Shown here: one piece after another, positions 21,300-32,894 of the stretch
Numbering within the stretch: position 1 is the first letter of the stretch
Layout of the letters: the number at the start of each line of letters is the position of its first letter
Source: Pomphorhynchus laevis
Lineage: Eukaryota; Acanthocephala; Palaeacanthocephala; Echinorhynchida; Pomphorhynchidae
NCBI GenBank assembly: GCA_012934845.2
Contig: WNNJ02001095.1
Coordinates: 1-64,000 of the forward strand
Direction: 5' to 3'
DNA length: 64,000 bases
Notes under the pieces: model-generated
What the model was told of the DNA's origin: nothing
The model's database searches: none
The model's input: the letters and a program-made list of their open reading frames with translations, nothing else
Program-made: the position numbers and the translations under genes

Positions 21300-22425
21300 A
21301 GAAACAACAGGACTAAATAAGACATTTAAGACATTTATTGTACAAGATAGCAATAATTATAAATAATAAATAAGTGTTCTATAAGATTGATATAATTTAA
21401 ATCAAGTTAAAATAAAAAATTAAAATTTAAAATAAAAATCAATTTTTAATAATTGAATAATAAATAACATACGATTTGTAAGAATAAGGATTGGAGGCCA
21501 TCAGAAGGAACTGCTAGGTTATCAAGTTTCGGCCTTTATTCCTCGATCAGACATAGCAGCGGGAAAATGGGAGTGAAGATAAAAATCATAGGTGATCAGG
21601 TAGTGAATTCCAAAGTAGATGATCAGCGATTTGTAGAAATCAACGACCGAAATTTGTTGAGTGATATGCATAGTACGAAACTGCTAGACCTAAATTCGTT
21701 CTATAATGCGATAAACGACAGAAATTGTTTCACTTGAACAAATTTCCTACATCTAACTGAAGAAATTAATTTAATTTTGTAATTAAATTCTTAAGTTTTC
21801 TAATTTATGAGTTGGATCACATATTGTTTTTGTATAAGGATTAGAGGGCATCAGCAGATAATCTTTAATTAAATAATTATCAATTATTACAAATAATTAA
21901 TAATTGTTATATAAGATTTTATATAATTTATATAAAGTAAAAATGTAAAATAAAAGTCTCGTTTTATGAATTAACGAATAAATAAGAGACGATATATCGA
22001 ATAAGGATTATAGGTCATCAAGAGGAACTGCTATTTTATTACATTTCAAGTTGCTATTCTTAAACATAACATAGCAACTGGGCCAAATACATTCTAATGA
22101 CGTATTTTATCTTATGAAATTTAATTATCTAGTATCTTATTTTAATACAAGTAAATTGTTTATTATTCATTCATAAATTTTTCCGTTTAAGAGTTTAAAT
22201 TTATTTTTAATAATATTTTATTGATTTAGATATTTATCTATTTTCTTTTTGATTTTATTTTTATATTACGGTATTTTAAGATTTTTATAATTTATAATTT
22301 TATTTTAACTTGATTTAAATTATAAAAAATCTTATAACAATTATTTATTTTATTATTTAATTATTAAATTTTGATTTAGCATTGTTTTCTTTATTTTATA
22401 ATTATATTAAATATGTAAAAAAGAT
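21300..22425 (-). mobile_element. PLE-1 terminal fragments, several
   Basis: Minus-oriented pieces occur at about 21,340-21,570 (AATAAGGATTGGAGGCCATCA, ATAGCAGCGGG) and 21,820-22,200 (TAGAGGGCATCAGCAG, GGATTATAGGTCATCAAGAGG, CATAGCAACTGGGCC). A + oriented tail near 22,290-22,400 ends at AATTATATTAAATA. The intervening 21,565-21,800 shows no gene. Confidence 0.6.
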
Positions 22426-22702
22426 TTATTTTAACGTGGCAAAAGCGTGCCAGCGAACGCTTAATAGACCACAACAAAACAAAAATGTAAATCATGTGTC
22501 GAGAAGGTGTGAACAGATGAGGTGTTTGAATGTGATAAATGGAGGGAGCGCGGCGGACGTCGAGAGGGAGTTGATTCCAGGCGAGTGAGGCGGCGACGAG
22601 GAAGGATCGGAGACCATAGTTGTTGGAGTAATTGGGAACGTGGAGTAAGAGGGTATGACGGGAAGGCAGCGATAGCGAGGAGGGGCGAGTGTCGTCTAAG
22701 AA
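22425..22702 (-). mobile_element. LINE-1 3' fragment (antisense)
   Basis: It starts at the family's 3' stem-loop region and encodes, on the minus strand, FLDDTRPSSLSLPS through NYSNNYGLRSFLVAASLAWN to RRAPS. It ends at about 22,702, directly against the start of a sense LINE-1. The adjacency is head-to-head. Confidence 0.88.
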
Positions 22703-22749
22703 ACGTAGACAGCGAAACATCACTCTCCATCCGAAACATAGACGGAAAT

Positions 22750-23135
22750 TTTCAAGTTGTCCACACCCGTCCAAAAATTCGATGGCGCTCCATCTCTCCT
22801 ATGTGTCTTCTCCACTAGACTCTTTCGCCACAACACACGGTTTCCGCCTCGGTCTCCTCAACACTAGATCTATTCTCAATAAATCCGATCTTATCCTCAA
22901 CCTATTCATTAAGCAATCCATCGATCTTTTCTGCCTCACCGAATCCTGGCACTCAGATTCCGACGACCTTTCCATTCGCCGTCTGCTCTCTACCGGTTGC
23001 TCCCTAGTCGAATCCGCCCGCCCCCTCAGCTCATGCCCTTCTAAATTCTCTAATCATGGCGGCATCGTCGCATTCGCGCGTCACCCGCGTCTCTTCGCAA
23101 AATCAATCCCCCTTTCAGTCCTTGCTCTTTTGAAT
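22750..23135 (+). pseudogene. LINE-1 endonuclease, N-terminal part
   Basis: The frame open from 22,689 contains RLGLLNTRSILNKSDLI and IDLFCLTESWH, the N-terminal motifs of an exonuclease-endonuclease-phosphatase (apurinic-like) nuclease. These include the conserved Asn of LNTRS and the catalytic Glu of LTESW. NHGGIVAFAR follows. At a run of T near 23,130 the reading frame must shift by one base to continue into TCRYSNPITLDLAIVYRPG. Confidence 0.85.
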
Positions 23136-23139
23136 TGCT

Positions 23140-25175
23140 CACTTGTCGTTATTCTAACCCGATCACTCTAGATCTCGCCATTGTATACCGTCCTGGTTCA
23201 TCAGCTCCTACTGCCTCATTTTTTACCGAACTCGCTGACCTCCTTTCTCATTGTTCTTTGTCCTCAATCCCTTCAATCGTTCTAGGCGATTTCAATATCC
23301 GCCTAGACCGCCCCTCTTCCACAGATTCCATCCGGTTCATCAACATTCTATCCAACAACAATTACAAACTAATCTCTACTGCCCCCACACATATACTTGG
23401 TGGGGCACTCGACATCATCGCTGTCCCCGATCATTTTGCTGCCTACACCTCACTGTCCATCTCTGATCCTGGTCTATCCGATCACTTTCTTATCACCCTT
23501 GATCTCACTCACAACCACACCCCTCCTCACACACCTACAATCCTACGTCGCCCTTGGAGAAATCTTGACCTCTCCCTTCTCCGCTCTGCCTTACTCAAAT
23601 CGTCTCTATCATTACCCACAATAACATATTCATCTCCTCACGATCTCGCCTTTCTTTTCGACTCTGAACTCACATCCACTCTCGATATTCTCTTGCCCTT
23701 CAAGTCTCACACACACCGTCGCTTGCACCGTGCCCCATGGTTTGACATCCAATGCCTACTATCAAAGCGTCGACTCCGCCATGCTTTTCGAGTCTATCAC
23801 CGCTCTCTCAGACGTGATTTCCGCTCGATCACTCCGTCTTTCCGTGATTCCTATCTTGCACTTCGCCGGTCTCATCTCAACCTACTACGTACCAAATGCA
23901 ACTCCTTCTGGCAGCATAAAATCATCACTTCATTCAACTCTAAGACTCTCTGGCATACTTTTAACTCAATCCTTGCTCGCTCTTCTTCGCCGTGCAACAT
24001 CAATGCCAATGATTATTCGTCATTTCTCCAGACTAAAGTATCCACGTTGCTCTCTCACACCCCGGTCTCCATCCTATCCCACTCTGCCCAGTCTAATCTC
24101 ATCCTTCCGGAACTCTTTCATCTTCTCCCAGTCTCACCTACAGAAGTATCATCTGTCCTCATGTCCTTGCCCAACAAAACCTCACCTGCCGATCCCCTGC
24201 CTACTCACATATTAAAATCTATATGCTTATCGATATCCCCATTTCTCACAACCTTGTTTAACTCGTCCATCCGCAGTCGTATCTTCCCTTCACACTGGAA
24301 ATCCGCAATCGTTCGTCCCCTCCTTAAGAAACAATCGCTCGACCCCTCCCTTCCTTCTAGCTATCGCCCCATTTCACTACTCCCTACTCTTTCTAAGCTC
24401 TTAGAACGCCTCATCTTAATACAAATCAACGCTTATCTCTCCTCATCCAATCTGTACCCTCCTTTCCAATCCGCTTTCCGCTCTAATCACTCGACAGAAA
24501 CCGCATGCATAAAAGTGTACAACGACTTACTCATTTCTCGAGACAAGGCTCTATATAGTGTTCTCATCTCCCTCGACCTCTCCTCCGCATTTGACATTGT
24601 CGACCACTCCGTCCTCCTTTCTCGCCTTCGTTATGATTACGGATTTTCTTCCTCCTCCGTAGCATGGTTCGCCTCATATCTATCCGACCGTTCCTTTCGC
24701 GTCTGTTCTAATTCATCATCCTCCCCTCCCATCCCTATTTTTTGCGGGGTCCCACAAGGTTCAGTCCTAGGTCCCCTGCTTTTCTCTCTTCTGCTTGGCG
24801 ATCTATCTCCGTTTATCAAACCTTACTCCTTTAAGGTCATGCAATACGCCGATGACATTCTAATCTATGCTCATGCACCCGCACATCGCATACACGATAT
24901 CGGCATTTCTGCCTCCAACTGTCTTTCTTCTATCTACAAACGTCTCTCCAATCTCCATTTCGTTCTAAACCCCGAAAAGTCCAAAATAATGTGGATCCTT
25001 CCCCGTAAACCAAACATATCTCCTTCCACTGTATATTTTGCCTCATCGATCATCCCCATAGTCCACAATCTCACTTTCTTAGGCTTCCATTTCGATGATA
25101 ACCTTTCCCTTAAACGATTCGTTCGTGACAAGGTCCGCTCATCTATCTTAATTCTCCGTGACATCCGCCGTATCC
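23140..25175 (+). CDS. LINE-1 endonuclease C-terminal part and reverse transcriptase
   Basis: The frame open from 23,135 carries IVYRPGSS, then GDFNIRLD (catalytic Asp/Asn), then LSDHFLITLD (catalytic His) of the endonuclease. The RT follows with SSYRPISLLPTLSKLLERLI, LDLSSAFDIVDHSVLL (palm motif A), GVPQGSVLGPLLFSLLLGDL and QYADDILIY (YADD at 24,845-24,856), then NPEKSKIMW and LTFLGFHFDD. All the catalytic residues I can check are present. The enzyme would nick the target and prime cDNA synthesis from the nick. After about 25,175 the frame runs off into an unrelated C-terminus because a base is missing. Confidence 0.9.
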
Positions 25176-25676
25176 GCCCCTTATCGACTTCCGTTCTTGT
25201 ATGTCTCTTCTTTCATCGTTTCTTTTCCCTAAAATCGATTACTGCCTTAGCCTTTTCGCCAATTCTTCAAAATCCATCATCCTACCCCTACAACGAATAA
25301 TCAACACCGCCGTTCGAGTGCTCTTTCGTCTCCGTCGCTTCGACCACACATCCACATATTTTGCCCAACTCTCCTGGCCCACCATCCACATCCGCATCAA
25401 ACTCCGCCTTCTCGTTACCTTTCGTCTCATCGCTGTCGGCTCCCCATCGTTCATCAACCTTCCTTTCTTAGACGATACTCGCCCCACCTCGCTATCGCTT
25501 CGTTCCTGTCATACCCTCTTACTCCACGTTCCTAACTACTCCAACAACTACGGTCTCCGATCCTTCCTCGTCGCCGCCTCACTCGCCTGGAATCAACTCC
25601 CTCTCGACGTCCGCCGCGCCCCCTCCTTTATCACATTCAAACACCTCCTCCGTTCACACCTTCTCGACACCTGATT
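25176..25676 (+). pseudogene. LINE-1 C-terminal region, out of frame
   Basis: The frame from 25,201 reads SSFLFPKIDYCLSLFANSS through LFRLRRFDHTSTYFAQLSWP to NQLPLDVRRAPS and stops at 25,674. This continues the polymerase in the related 18.7-19.4 kb copy, where the joining sequence has one more base (CTCCCTTATCG against CCCCTTATCG). The LAWNQLPLDVR block is the usual conserved end of CR1/L2-type proteins. Confidence 0.88.
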
Positions 25677-25754
25677 CACAGTCTTGTTTTGTTGTGGTCA
25701 TGTAAGCGTGCGCTGGCACGCATTTGCCACGTTAAAATAAATCCTTTTTTAAAA

Positions 25755-26282
25755 AAAAGGTTGATGACCGATGGGGAGACGACAGCGATGAGACGAAAAG
25801 TTATGATAAGAAGGCGGAGCTTGATGCGCATGTGGATTGTGGGCTAGGAGAGTTGGGCAAGATATGTGGATGAGTAATCGAAGCGACGGAGACGAAAGAG
25901 CACTCGAACGACGGAGTTGATTATGCGTTGTAGATGTAGGATTATGGATTTTGGAGAATTTGCGAAAAGTCTGAGACAGTAATCGATTTTAGTGAAGAAG
26001 CGATGAAAGATGAGACATACAGGAACGGAAGTCGATAAAGGGCGGATACGGCGGATGTCACGGAGAATTAAGTTAGACGAGCGGACCTTTTCACGGACGA
26101 AGGGTTTAAGGTAAAGGTGACCATCGAAATGGAAGCCTTAGAAAGTGAGATTGTGTACTAATAGGATGAGCGATAAGGCAAAATATACAGTGGGAGGAGA
26201 TATGTTTGGTTTACGGAGGAGAATCCACATTATTTTGGACTTGTCGGGGTTTGGAACGAGATGGATATTGGAGATACGTAAT
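25755..26282 (-). mobile_element. LINE-1 internal fragment
   Basis: Minus-strand LINE-1 sequence from RT thumb to C-terminal region, with many substitutions and indels and without the terminal stem-loop. It abuts the sense LINE-1 tail on the left and a PLE-1 fragment on the right, and shares the same family region as 18.75-19.3 kb. Confidence 0.82.
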
Positions 26283-26595
26283 AATATACACAGTATATTA
26301 ATTAAAAGTAGTTTTAATTGATGTTAATTTAATGTTCATATCAAGATATATACTTTCTTTATCATTAATATTGGTTTTATGAAGAATAAGACTACCTGGA
26401 TATATTTGTTTGCTTATTGAATAAAAATTATTAGAATTAAATACACATATATCATCAATATATCGAAACATATATTTCATACCTTTATGCAATTTAGATT
26501 TATTTTTTAACAGTTATGAACAAATTCATATTCTATTACGTTCAAAAATAAGTCAGCTATAATGTGACTACAATTACCACCCATTGGAACACTTT
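26283..26595 (-). mobile_element. PLE-1 RT palm fragment
   Basis: A 64-codon minus frame reads [28 protein letters not shown] and stops. Upstream on the minus strand the remains of SLIIADLFL and NEFVHNC are recognisable. The YIDD catalytic pair is present but the flanks are lost. Confidence 0.85.
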
Positions 26596-26599
26596 TTAT

Positions 26600-27175
26600 C
26601 GTCTGTTATTCACCACTACATCGTCTGTTATTAATTATTTTATTTTTTAACCGGATAGCATAGAAGTTCCTCCTGATGACCTCTAACCTTTATTCAGATA
26701 CAACGTCTGATATTTATTAGTCAATTCATAAAAATGACGTTTATTTTAAATTTCAATTTTTTATTTTAACTTGATTTAAATTATAGAAAATCTAAAAACA
26801 ATTATTAATTTTATTATTTAATTATTAAATTTTGATTTAGCATTATTGTTTTGTTTATTTTATAATTATATTAAATACGTAGACTCAGTTAGCTGATTCG
26901 ATTAAAAAAGTTTGAGAAATGATTAACATACAATAACTAACTACTCACAATAAAAAAGGACAACGAATTTGGATACGCGTGTCGCGCGGTTGCAATTGCA
27001 AAAATTGTTGCAATTCTTAAAATTAAATACGTAGACTCAGTGAGCTGATTTGATTATTTAAAATTGATTTAAAATGAAAATCAAATTTTTATGAATTGAC
27101 CAATAAATAACAGACGATGTATCAGAATAAGGATTAGAGGTTATCAGGAGAAAATGCTTGTTAAAAGATTTCGGA
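26600..27175 (+). mobile_element. PLE-1 terminal fragments
   Basis: A + piece at about 26,640-26,905 runs from CCGGATAGCATAGAAGTTCC to the terminus ACGTAGACTCAGTTAGCTGA. Another terminus is near 27,030, followed by a minus-oriented piece to about 27,170 (GACCAATAAATAACAGACGA, AATAAGGATTAGAGGTTATCA). Confidence 0.7.
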
Positions 27176-27204
27176 CCCAATTTTATGGTAACCTAGTGTC
27201 AAAT

Positions 27205-28360
27205 AAATAATTTATTTCACTTGTCAAATGCGTGGCAGCTGCACGCTTACAAATTCACTAACTCCCAAAACAGCAAAAGTCATACAGATAAATTAGTTAA
27301 ATTGCTTAAATGGGATCTGATTTGGCGTTTGAAGCTGGGCAGGAAGGATGATTGCCGTATATGAATGGGCAGATGATTCCACGATAGAGGAGCAGCCACC
27401 AGGAAATAGCGGAATCCAAATGAGGTAGAGTAGTTTTGGGACATGTAAAAGAAGGGAATTACAGGAACTCAAGGAACAGTAAACAGGACGAGAATTATCA
27501 AAAAAGGATGGTTGAGAAATGAAGGGGTATGAAAAGTTTCAATGCGAAAAGCAATAAGAAGACGAATTTGAACACGACAATAAGCGGTAGGCAAATCGAG
27601 AGAAGTAAGATGGTGTGATGTATGATCAAAATGACGAAGACCGAGGAAAATTCGGACGGCTGCGTTAACGATGCGTTGAAGAGGAAGAATTATGGATTTA
27701 GGTGAGTTGGAAAATATACTAAGACAATAATCAAGTCTTGAGAAAAGAAGAGAAGATATGAGAGTCATACAAGGGAACTTGATTAATCTATGAATTTGAC
27801 GGTGGTTGCAGAGAATTAAGGTAGATGATCGTACTTTATCTCTAACGAAAGGTTTAAGTGAAAGTCGGTTGTCGAAATAGAAACCTAAGAAAACGAGATT
27901 GTCAACGATAGGAAGAATTGTAGAATTTACATTATTTAAGATTTATTAGGATTCAGAGTAAGACGAAGAGAAGAAAATGATTGAAAATTGAGGCAAGACA
28001 GTTGGAAGCAGAAACACTAAGATCGTGAATACGATATCCAGTTGCATGAGCATAGATGAAAATGTCATTAGCATATTGTATAACATGGAAGTTAAATGTA
28101 TGAGAAAGATGACAAATCACCGATAAGAGAATATGATAGTCATACAAGAAGGAAAATCGATCATTCTACGAATTTTACAAAGGTTGCGGAGACTCAAGGT
28201 AGATGAGCGTACTTTATTCCGAACGAAAGGTTTAAGTGAACCTTGGTTGTCGAAATTGAAGCCTAGGAAAACGAGATTATTAACGATAGGAAAAATTGTA
28301 GAATTTAATGATACATAGTGTGGTTCTAAGCCGAGGCGTCGAGGTAGGATTAACATTTAG
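27205..28360 (-). pseudogene. LINE-2, diverged relative of LINE-1, rearranged
   Basis: The minus frame 27,768-27,469 reads SSLLFSRLDYCLSIFSNSP, LQRIVNAAVRIFLGLRHFDH and SLDLPTAYCRVQIRLL, clearly homologous to LINE-1 but a separate subfamily. The frame at 28,147-27,953 gives VIQYANDIFIYAHATGYRIHD (YAND in place of YADD). The thumb region (ILPRRLGLEPHYVSLN, FLGFNFDNQGSLKPFV) appears again at 28,356-28,117, after the segment that should follow it, so the copy is rearranged or two copies abut. The 3' stem-loop variant GTGGCAGCTGCACGC is near 27,232. Confidence 0.82.
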
Positions 28361-28364
28361 GATC

Positions 28365-29040
28365 CATTAAGGATCCAACGAATGCGGTGACAAGTCAGCA
28401 ACAACCTCTGCCTACTGTTTAAGGATGGTCCGCACAGCAATTCGATCTGGTAAAGAGGCCTCTGACAATAAAGCAAAGTTTTGGAAACATCTTAATTCAC
28501 AATGTCACGTAGGCATCCGAAACGACCAGTGGGTACTTCATTCTACTGATGAGTGTTGCCGGGTACTCCATCATTTCGATGCTGAAGTGGTCTTCTAGAA
28601 GTGGCATGGTGACTGCAAGCCGTGAGTCAAAGTCCAATACTTTAATTAAAGTTTCAGTCCGAACTTTTATTTTACAACGGTAATCCAAAATATCTTGATT
28701 GAATTCCTCCCTATGAATTTCGGATGCCTTATAGAATAATCGTAGAAGTGAAATTAGGCGATGACTACAGGCATTCTGAATTTGTATTCTTTTCTGCATG
28801 ACAAACCACGACATACCAGAAGGCACGAGTGCGTGGTTAATAGCAAGACACTTGCGAATTCGAAGAGACTTGTGAATAATACTTCGTTGAATACAAATGT
28901 CAAGAACTGCCTAAGAGCCGGAGTTGTAGATCCTTTTGCACACCACGGGATACCGTGACGGATTCGGCGATATATTGAATTTGATGTGTACCGCTGTACC
29001 GGATCGAATGTCGATTCGGCTATATATATCATTTGAAGTA
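28365..29040 (-). pseudogene. Unrecognised minus-strand coding remnant related to the 357-bp repeat
   Basis: Two overlapping minus frames (29,032-28,754 and 28,826-28,497) join across a one-base shift: ALVPSGMSWFVMQKRIQIQN continues to SHRLISLLRLFYKAS and ends with PLVVSDAYVTL. I do not recognise the family. The last 100 codons resemble, on the minus strand, the unit of the 1-966 tandem array, and both end in VTL-stop followed by the same CACAATGTCAC. It may be the C-terminal part of an unidentified retroelement. Confidence 0.45.
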
Positions 29041-29460
29041 TACGAAAGATTGTTCAAAATAAATCGTGGAAGATTTTTTCATGACGTTTCGCTTATTTTT
29101 GGAGCTTTTACAATCTACAACAAAAAATTAAACATTTGATTATTAGCGTCATATTTTTTGATCTTTCAAATTGTGGTCAACGTAACAGCCTAGTTCAAAC
29201 TCAGTATTTAACATCCCGGTCAAAGTTTCTTCTTTCCGCAATCGCTCATATCATTAGTTATCCCGCTACGCACAATTGTATAATTCATGCAATCGAAATT
29301 CCCATGCTCCATGCAGTGACGAATTACTCCGTCGGTAATGTTATTATTATAGACAGGGCTTTGACCAAAAAGCCCGTTTTGCCCGCTCATCGTACATTAC
29401 AACAAATGAAACAAACATATCAATTTCAACCAAACCAAGGATAATAACTTCCAAGATTGC
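29041..29460. other. Unassigned stretch
   Basis: Two + frames (28,936-29,139 and 29,136-29,444) overlap here. Neither shows a known domain. Composition is less AT-biased than the neighbours, so this could be decayed element sequence. Confidence 0.25.
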
Positions 29461-30682
29461 CTTGATCAGCGTGTCAATTGGCTCAATGATGACGCAGTCA
29501 TGATGTCGTGATGCAATGCGTTCCACAACTTTCTTACTCTGCGTGACAATCGCGATACCATTGTCGACCTTCCAATTTGTCTTGCGCGTAACTCGAGAGA
29601 ATGACCCCTGCGACTTTGTCGGACATTCAATTTAACACATTCACTTGGGTATCCTTCTATCCCCTTTACTATAGACCACATCGCAAACAGATCCAGAACG
29701 AGTAGTCTGGCTTGCACTTATATCATGTCTATTGAAGTTAAACGATCGACTTAACTCATCATTTTACATCCTCGAACAAGCTTGCTGTCACGACGTAGAC
29801 TTTTTTCCAAATCTCTCATTTCATCTATTGTAGAAGGGAATGATGCCTGGATAACATATTCGATATGGTGACGAACAAGCGCATTATATAGCCGAGCAAA
29901 ACACAGGATACATTGATAAGAATCAAGTTTTAATCAGATAAATCATCTTCCTTGTTGAACTGCAACGTCTTTCAGTATCCATTCTAGTTTTAAGTGACGA
30001 TTGCATGAGTATGCCAAGATCACTAACCTGATTGGTCGAAATGATACTATATGTCCCGACAATATACAATGAAGACACATTGGACCTGCCGATACAAATG
30101 TGTGAGCACTTAAAAATGTTAAACAATACCCCAGTATTAACACTTCATGAATAAACCCTGTCAATTTCAAGCTGTAAGCGGATATGATCATATACAGATA
30201 TGACCTCACACCAGATTTTGATGTCGTCAGCAAAGGCTAAACACGGACAATGGAGCTGTGTGAGTAAACTGTTCATGAACATGTTAAACAATAAAGCTCC
30301 AAGCACAGAACCCTGAGGAACTCCAGATGTAATTAAATATGGTGAGGATAGGGTACTACCAACACGTACTCTGAAAGATCTGTTAGATAGAAAATCTCTA
30401 ATCCATCCTATAACTGAGCTATTAATGCCGTAGCTGACCACTGTTTGAATGAGGAGACTATGGGGAACACGATCAAACGCACGACTAAAATCGAACAGAA
30501 TAACGTCAACTGCCTTTCCTTGAGACATGGATTCAATCCAGGCCTCAAGGGCAGACAAAAGGTTGGTAAGGCAAGAACTTTTTTTTCTGAAGCCATGTTG
30601 CATAAAGCTATGCGACCTGATATGCTCAAGTGTCTGAATATATGCTCGTGGAGGATCCTTTCCAGTACCTTACCCAAATGAC
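29461..30682 (-). pseudogene. LINE-3 reverse transcriptase and C-terminal end
   Basis: The minus frame 30,603-30,145 is an RT palm: MQHGFRKKSSCLTNLLSALE, VILFDFSRAFDRVPHSLLI (motif A), TSGVPQGSVLGALLFNMFMN and LAFADDIKIW (FADD). A second frame supplies GKVLERILHEHI upstream. Beyond a frameshift, 30,126-29,923 gives the downstream part, and 29,717-29,466 ends with RLSRRVRKLWNALHHDIMTA, a typical non-LTR C-terminal block. The style (LHCPCLAFADD) resembles LINEs I know from flatworms. Broken frames make it inactive. Confidence 0.85.
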
Positions 30683-30975
30683 TCGATACAAATGTGTGAG
30701 CACTTAAAAATGTTTAACAGTACCCCGGTATTAACAATCCATGTATAAACCCTGTCAATGTTACGCTGTAAGCGGATATGGTCATCTGCAGATATGACCT
30801 CACACCAGATTTTGATGTCGTCAGCAAAGGCTAAACACGGACAATGGAGCTGTGTGAGTAAACTGTTGATGAACATGTTAAACAATAAAGGTCCTAGTAC
30901 AGATTCGTGAGGAACTCCCGACGTAATTAAATGTGATGAGGATAGAGTTCTACCAACTCGTTGGATGAACGATCA
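30672..30975 (-). mobile_element. Second LINE-3 fragment, tandem to the first
   Basis: The minus frame 30,885-30,670 repeats the palm (INSLLTQLHCPCLAFADDIK) and following residues of the copy next to it. Equivalent landmarks lie 593 bp apart (30,097 and 30,690). Small differences show that the two are diverged copies rather than an assembly echo. Confidence 0.85.
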
Positions 30976-31812
30976 TGTTACCGACGAATATTCATTCGTA
31001 TTGCAAACTTAAACTGGTTGACCGACGTTTACTGAACGGCTTGAATGACACTACATGTTTTGCACTTTTTATATTTGCAAGGCTGGCAGACGAGTGAATG
31101 AGTTGGTGCATTAATGAGGTTTTCGATTTTTATAATGTCATTTATTTAATGTTGTATGTTATCTCAAGACAAACAATATATTTTTCTTTTTGGTTGATTT
31201 TACGTGAATTGCCGACTTAAGCATCTATCGACGAGATAGCTTTCGTATACTTTTAAACTTGCTCTTAATCATGGCGAATTTGTATTCTCGTTTAATAAAC
31301 TGCTCTTTTAACAGTTTTATTTGTTTTTCAATGTCTCGTGATTTCGAGCAAATGCGTTTCATTCACAGCGCTTCGTTGTATATTATGCTCCGTTTTATAT
31401 ACCAAGGGTGACAACTGTTCGCATGTACATACAGAGGAACCGACTCAGATATTCTACAAGCGGTAGTTTTATAATAACCTGATTCACGCTTGATTGTCAC
31501 GTCGAGGAAGTCAAGACTGTTTTCGCTTTGTACGAAGGTAAGATTCAGATCATCCATGACGACGGTTGCTTGTATAAATGACTTGAGTGCATATTGAGAT
31601 TTATTCCCAATAAAGAATATATCGTCAATGTAGCGACAATTAAATACAGGTTTCACTGATGTGTGATTCAACCACTTTCTTTCTATTTCTGACATGTAAA
31701 TATAGAGACGTATGTAGGAGGCATAGGCGTCCCCATAGCAGTACAGGACTTTTGATAAAAGGCATTTACATGAAAGTTCAGGAAGTTGTATATCAGAACC
31801 AGCTCGTTTGAT
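30976..31812 (-). pseudogene. PLE-3: third Penelope-like RT lineage
   Basis: The minus frame 31,695-31,363 reads FNCRYIDDIFFIGNKSQYAL (YIDD), then SLDFLDVTIKRESGYYKT and CHPWYIKRSIIYNEAL. Just upstream, in another frame, is YQKSCTAMGTPMPPTY, the palm motif before YIDD. Downstream come MKRICSKSRDIEKQIKLL and FIKREYKFAMIKSK. FLDV and HPWYIKRSI are characteristic of Penelope-like polymerases. It differs strongly from PLE-1. Its GIY-YIG nuclease, if it had one, is not visible; 31,200-30,976 is decayed. Confidence 0.82.
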
Positions 31813-31912
31813 CGTCTATCATTAAAAACCGATTAATCGACTTTCAAATGAAGTTTTCCAAGATGAGAAAGATGAAACGAAACGTGATGGACATATCAGT
31901 AGCTTTAGACAT

Positions 31913-32517
31913 GCTGTATGTTTATATATTGGTTTTGTTAAGAATAAGGCTTTCTGGATAAATGTGCTCACTAATTGAATAAAAATTATTAGAATTAAAT
32001 ACACATATATCATCAATGTATCGAAACATATATTTCATATATTTATATTGTTTAGATTTAGTTTTTACACAGTTATGAACAAATTCATATTCTATAAAGC
32101 TTAAAAACAAGTCAGCTATAATTGGGCTACTATTACCACCCATTGGAACACCTTTTACTTGTCTAAATATAGATGTCCCTACTTTTAAATAATTTTGATT
32201 TATCAAAATATTTAAGGATTCTATTTATTCAATTTTATCCATATATTTATATTTACTTGATGGTTTAATTTTTGTTATAGCATATAATATTGGTGTTATA
32301 GTTATTAACACCAATATGTATATAATATGTATATATTTTTTTCCGAATATAAGATTAATTTTACTAACGCTTCTTTAATATTCGTCAAATCTAGATATGT
32401 ATAAAGCGTACTAAAATCTTACGTACTTTATATTCTAAAAATTTATTCCTTTTGTGTGTTCTAAAAGTTCTTTTGTGGAATTAATACAAAAATTAATATT
32501 GAAATAGTGTTTTATAC
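31913..32517 (-). mobile_element. PLE-1 RT copy (5' and 3' truncated)
   Basis: The minus frame 32,206-31,922 covers NYLKVGTSIFRQVKGVPMGG, SSPIIADLFLSFIEYEFVHN and [15 protein letters not shown], identical or nearly so to the 37-kb copy. Further upstream on the minus strand, 32,420-32,330 carries the preceding finger segment. Loss of the C-terminal part at 31,915 is abrupt. Confidence 0.88.
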
Positions 32518-32725
32518 GATAAGATAATGAATAAGATACTAGATAATCAAAATTTAAAAATTGTTGCACTTAAAAACATTTGTAAAGTAATCAAAAGTGT
32601 TTTATAAACACTTTAAAAACGGCAATCGAAAGTGTTTATATAAAGCACTTTTGATTAGCTTACAAATGTTTTTAAAGTGTTCAATAATTTTTAAAGTTTT
32701 CTAGTATCTCATTCATTATCTTATC
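32518..32725. repeat. Foldback built from PLE-1-like sequence
   Basis: The left arm starting GATAAGATAATGAATAAGAT at 32,518 pairs with the right arm ending ATTCATTATCTTATC at 32,725. The arms are about 90-95 bp with scattered mismatches and surround a short centre with CGGCAATCGAAAG. The arms contain words (CACTTTAAAAA, GTAATCGAAA-like) found in the PLE-1 coding region at 36,860-36,900, so the element may be an inverted fusion of two PLE-1 pieces. Confidence 0.75.
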
Positions 32726-32894
32726 TGATTAATTATCTTTTTATCTTATTTTGTTTATTATTCATTCATAAAAATTACCATAAGTATTTTTTATCATTAA
32801 AATTATTTATCCTTAATTTTTCATTTTCCTTCAAAATTTATGTAATTAGTTCTAATAAAAAATACTTTTATTTTAAAATACTTTTATATTTAAA

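Larger units (their letters stand above)
22703..25750 (+). mobile_element. LINE-1: CR1/L2-like non-LTR retrotransposon, longest copy
   Basis: About 3 kb, endonuclease then reverse transcriptase then C-terminal region, ending in a 3' stem-loop (GCGTGCGCTGGCACGC near 25,706-25,721) and an AAAATAAAT-type tail. No promoter region or ORF1 is visible, so it is probably 5'-truncated. CDS blocks are listed separately. Two single-base frameshifts (near 23,130 and 25,170) make it defective. Codon use is markedly GC-richer than its surroundings, as is common for recently arrived elements. Confidence 0.92.

Noticed and set aside
24637-25487. Arg/Ser-rich minus ORFs opposite LINE-1.
   Set aside because: They are antisense shadows of the GC-richer LINE-1 coding strand; the same shadow recurs at every LINE-1 copy.
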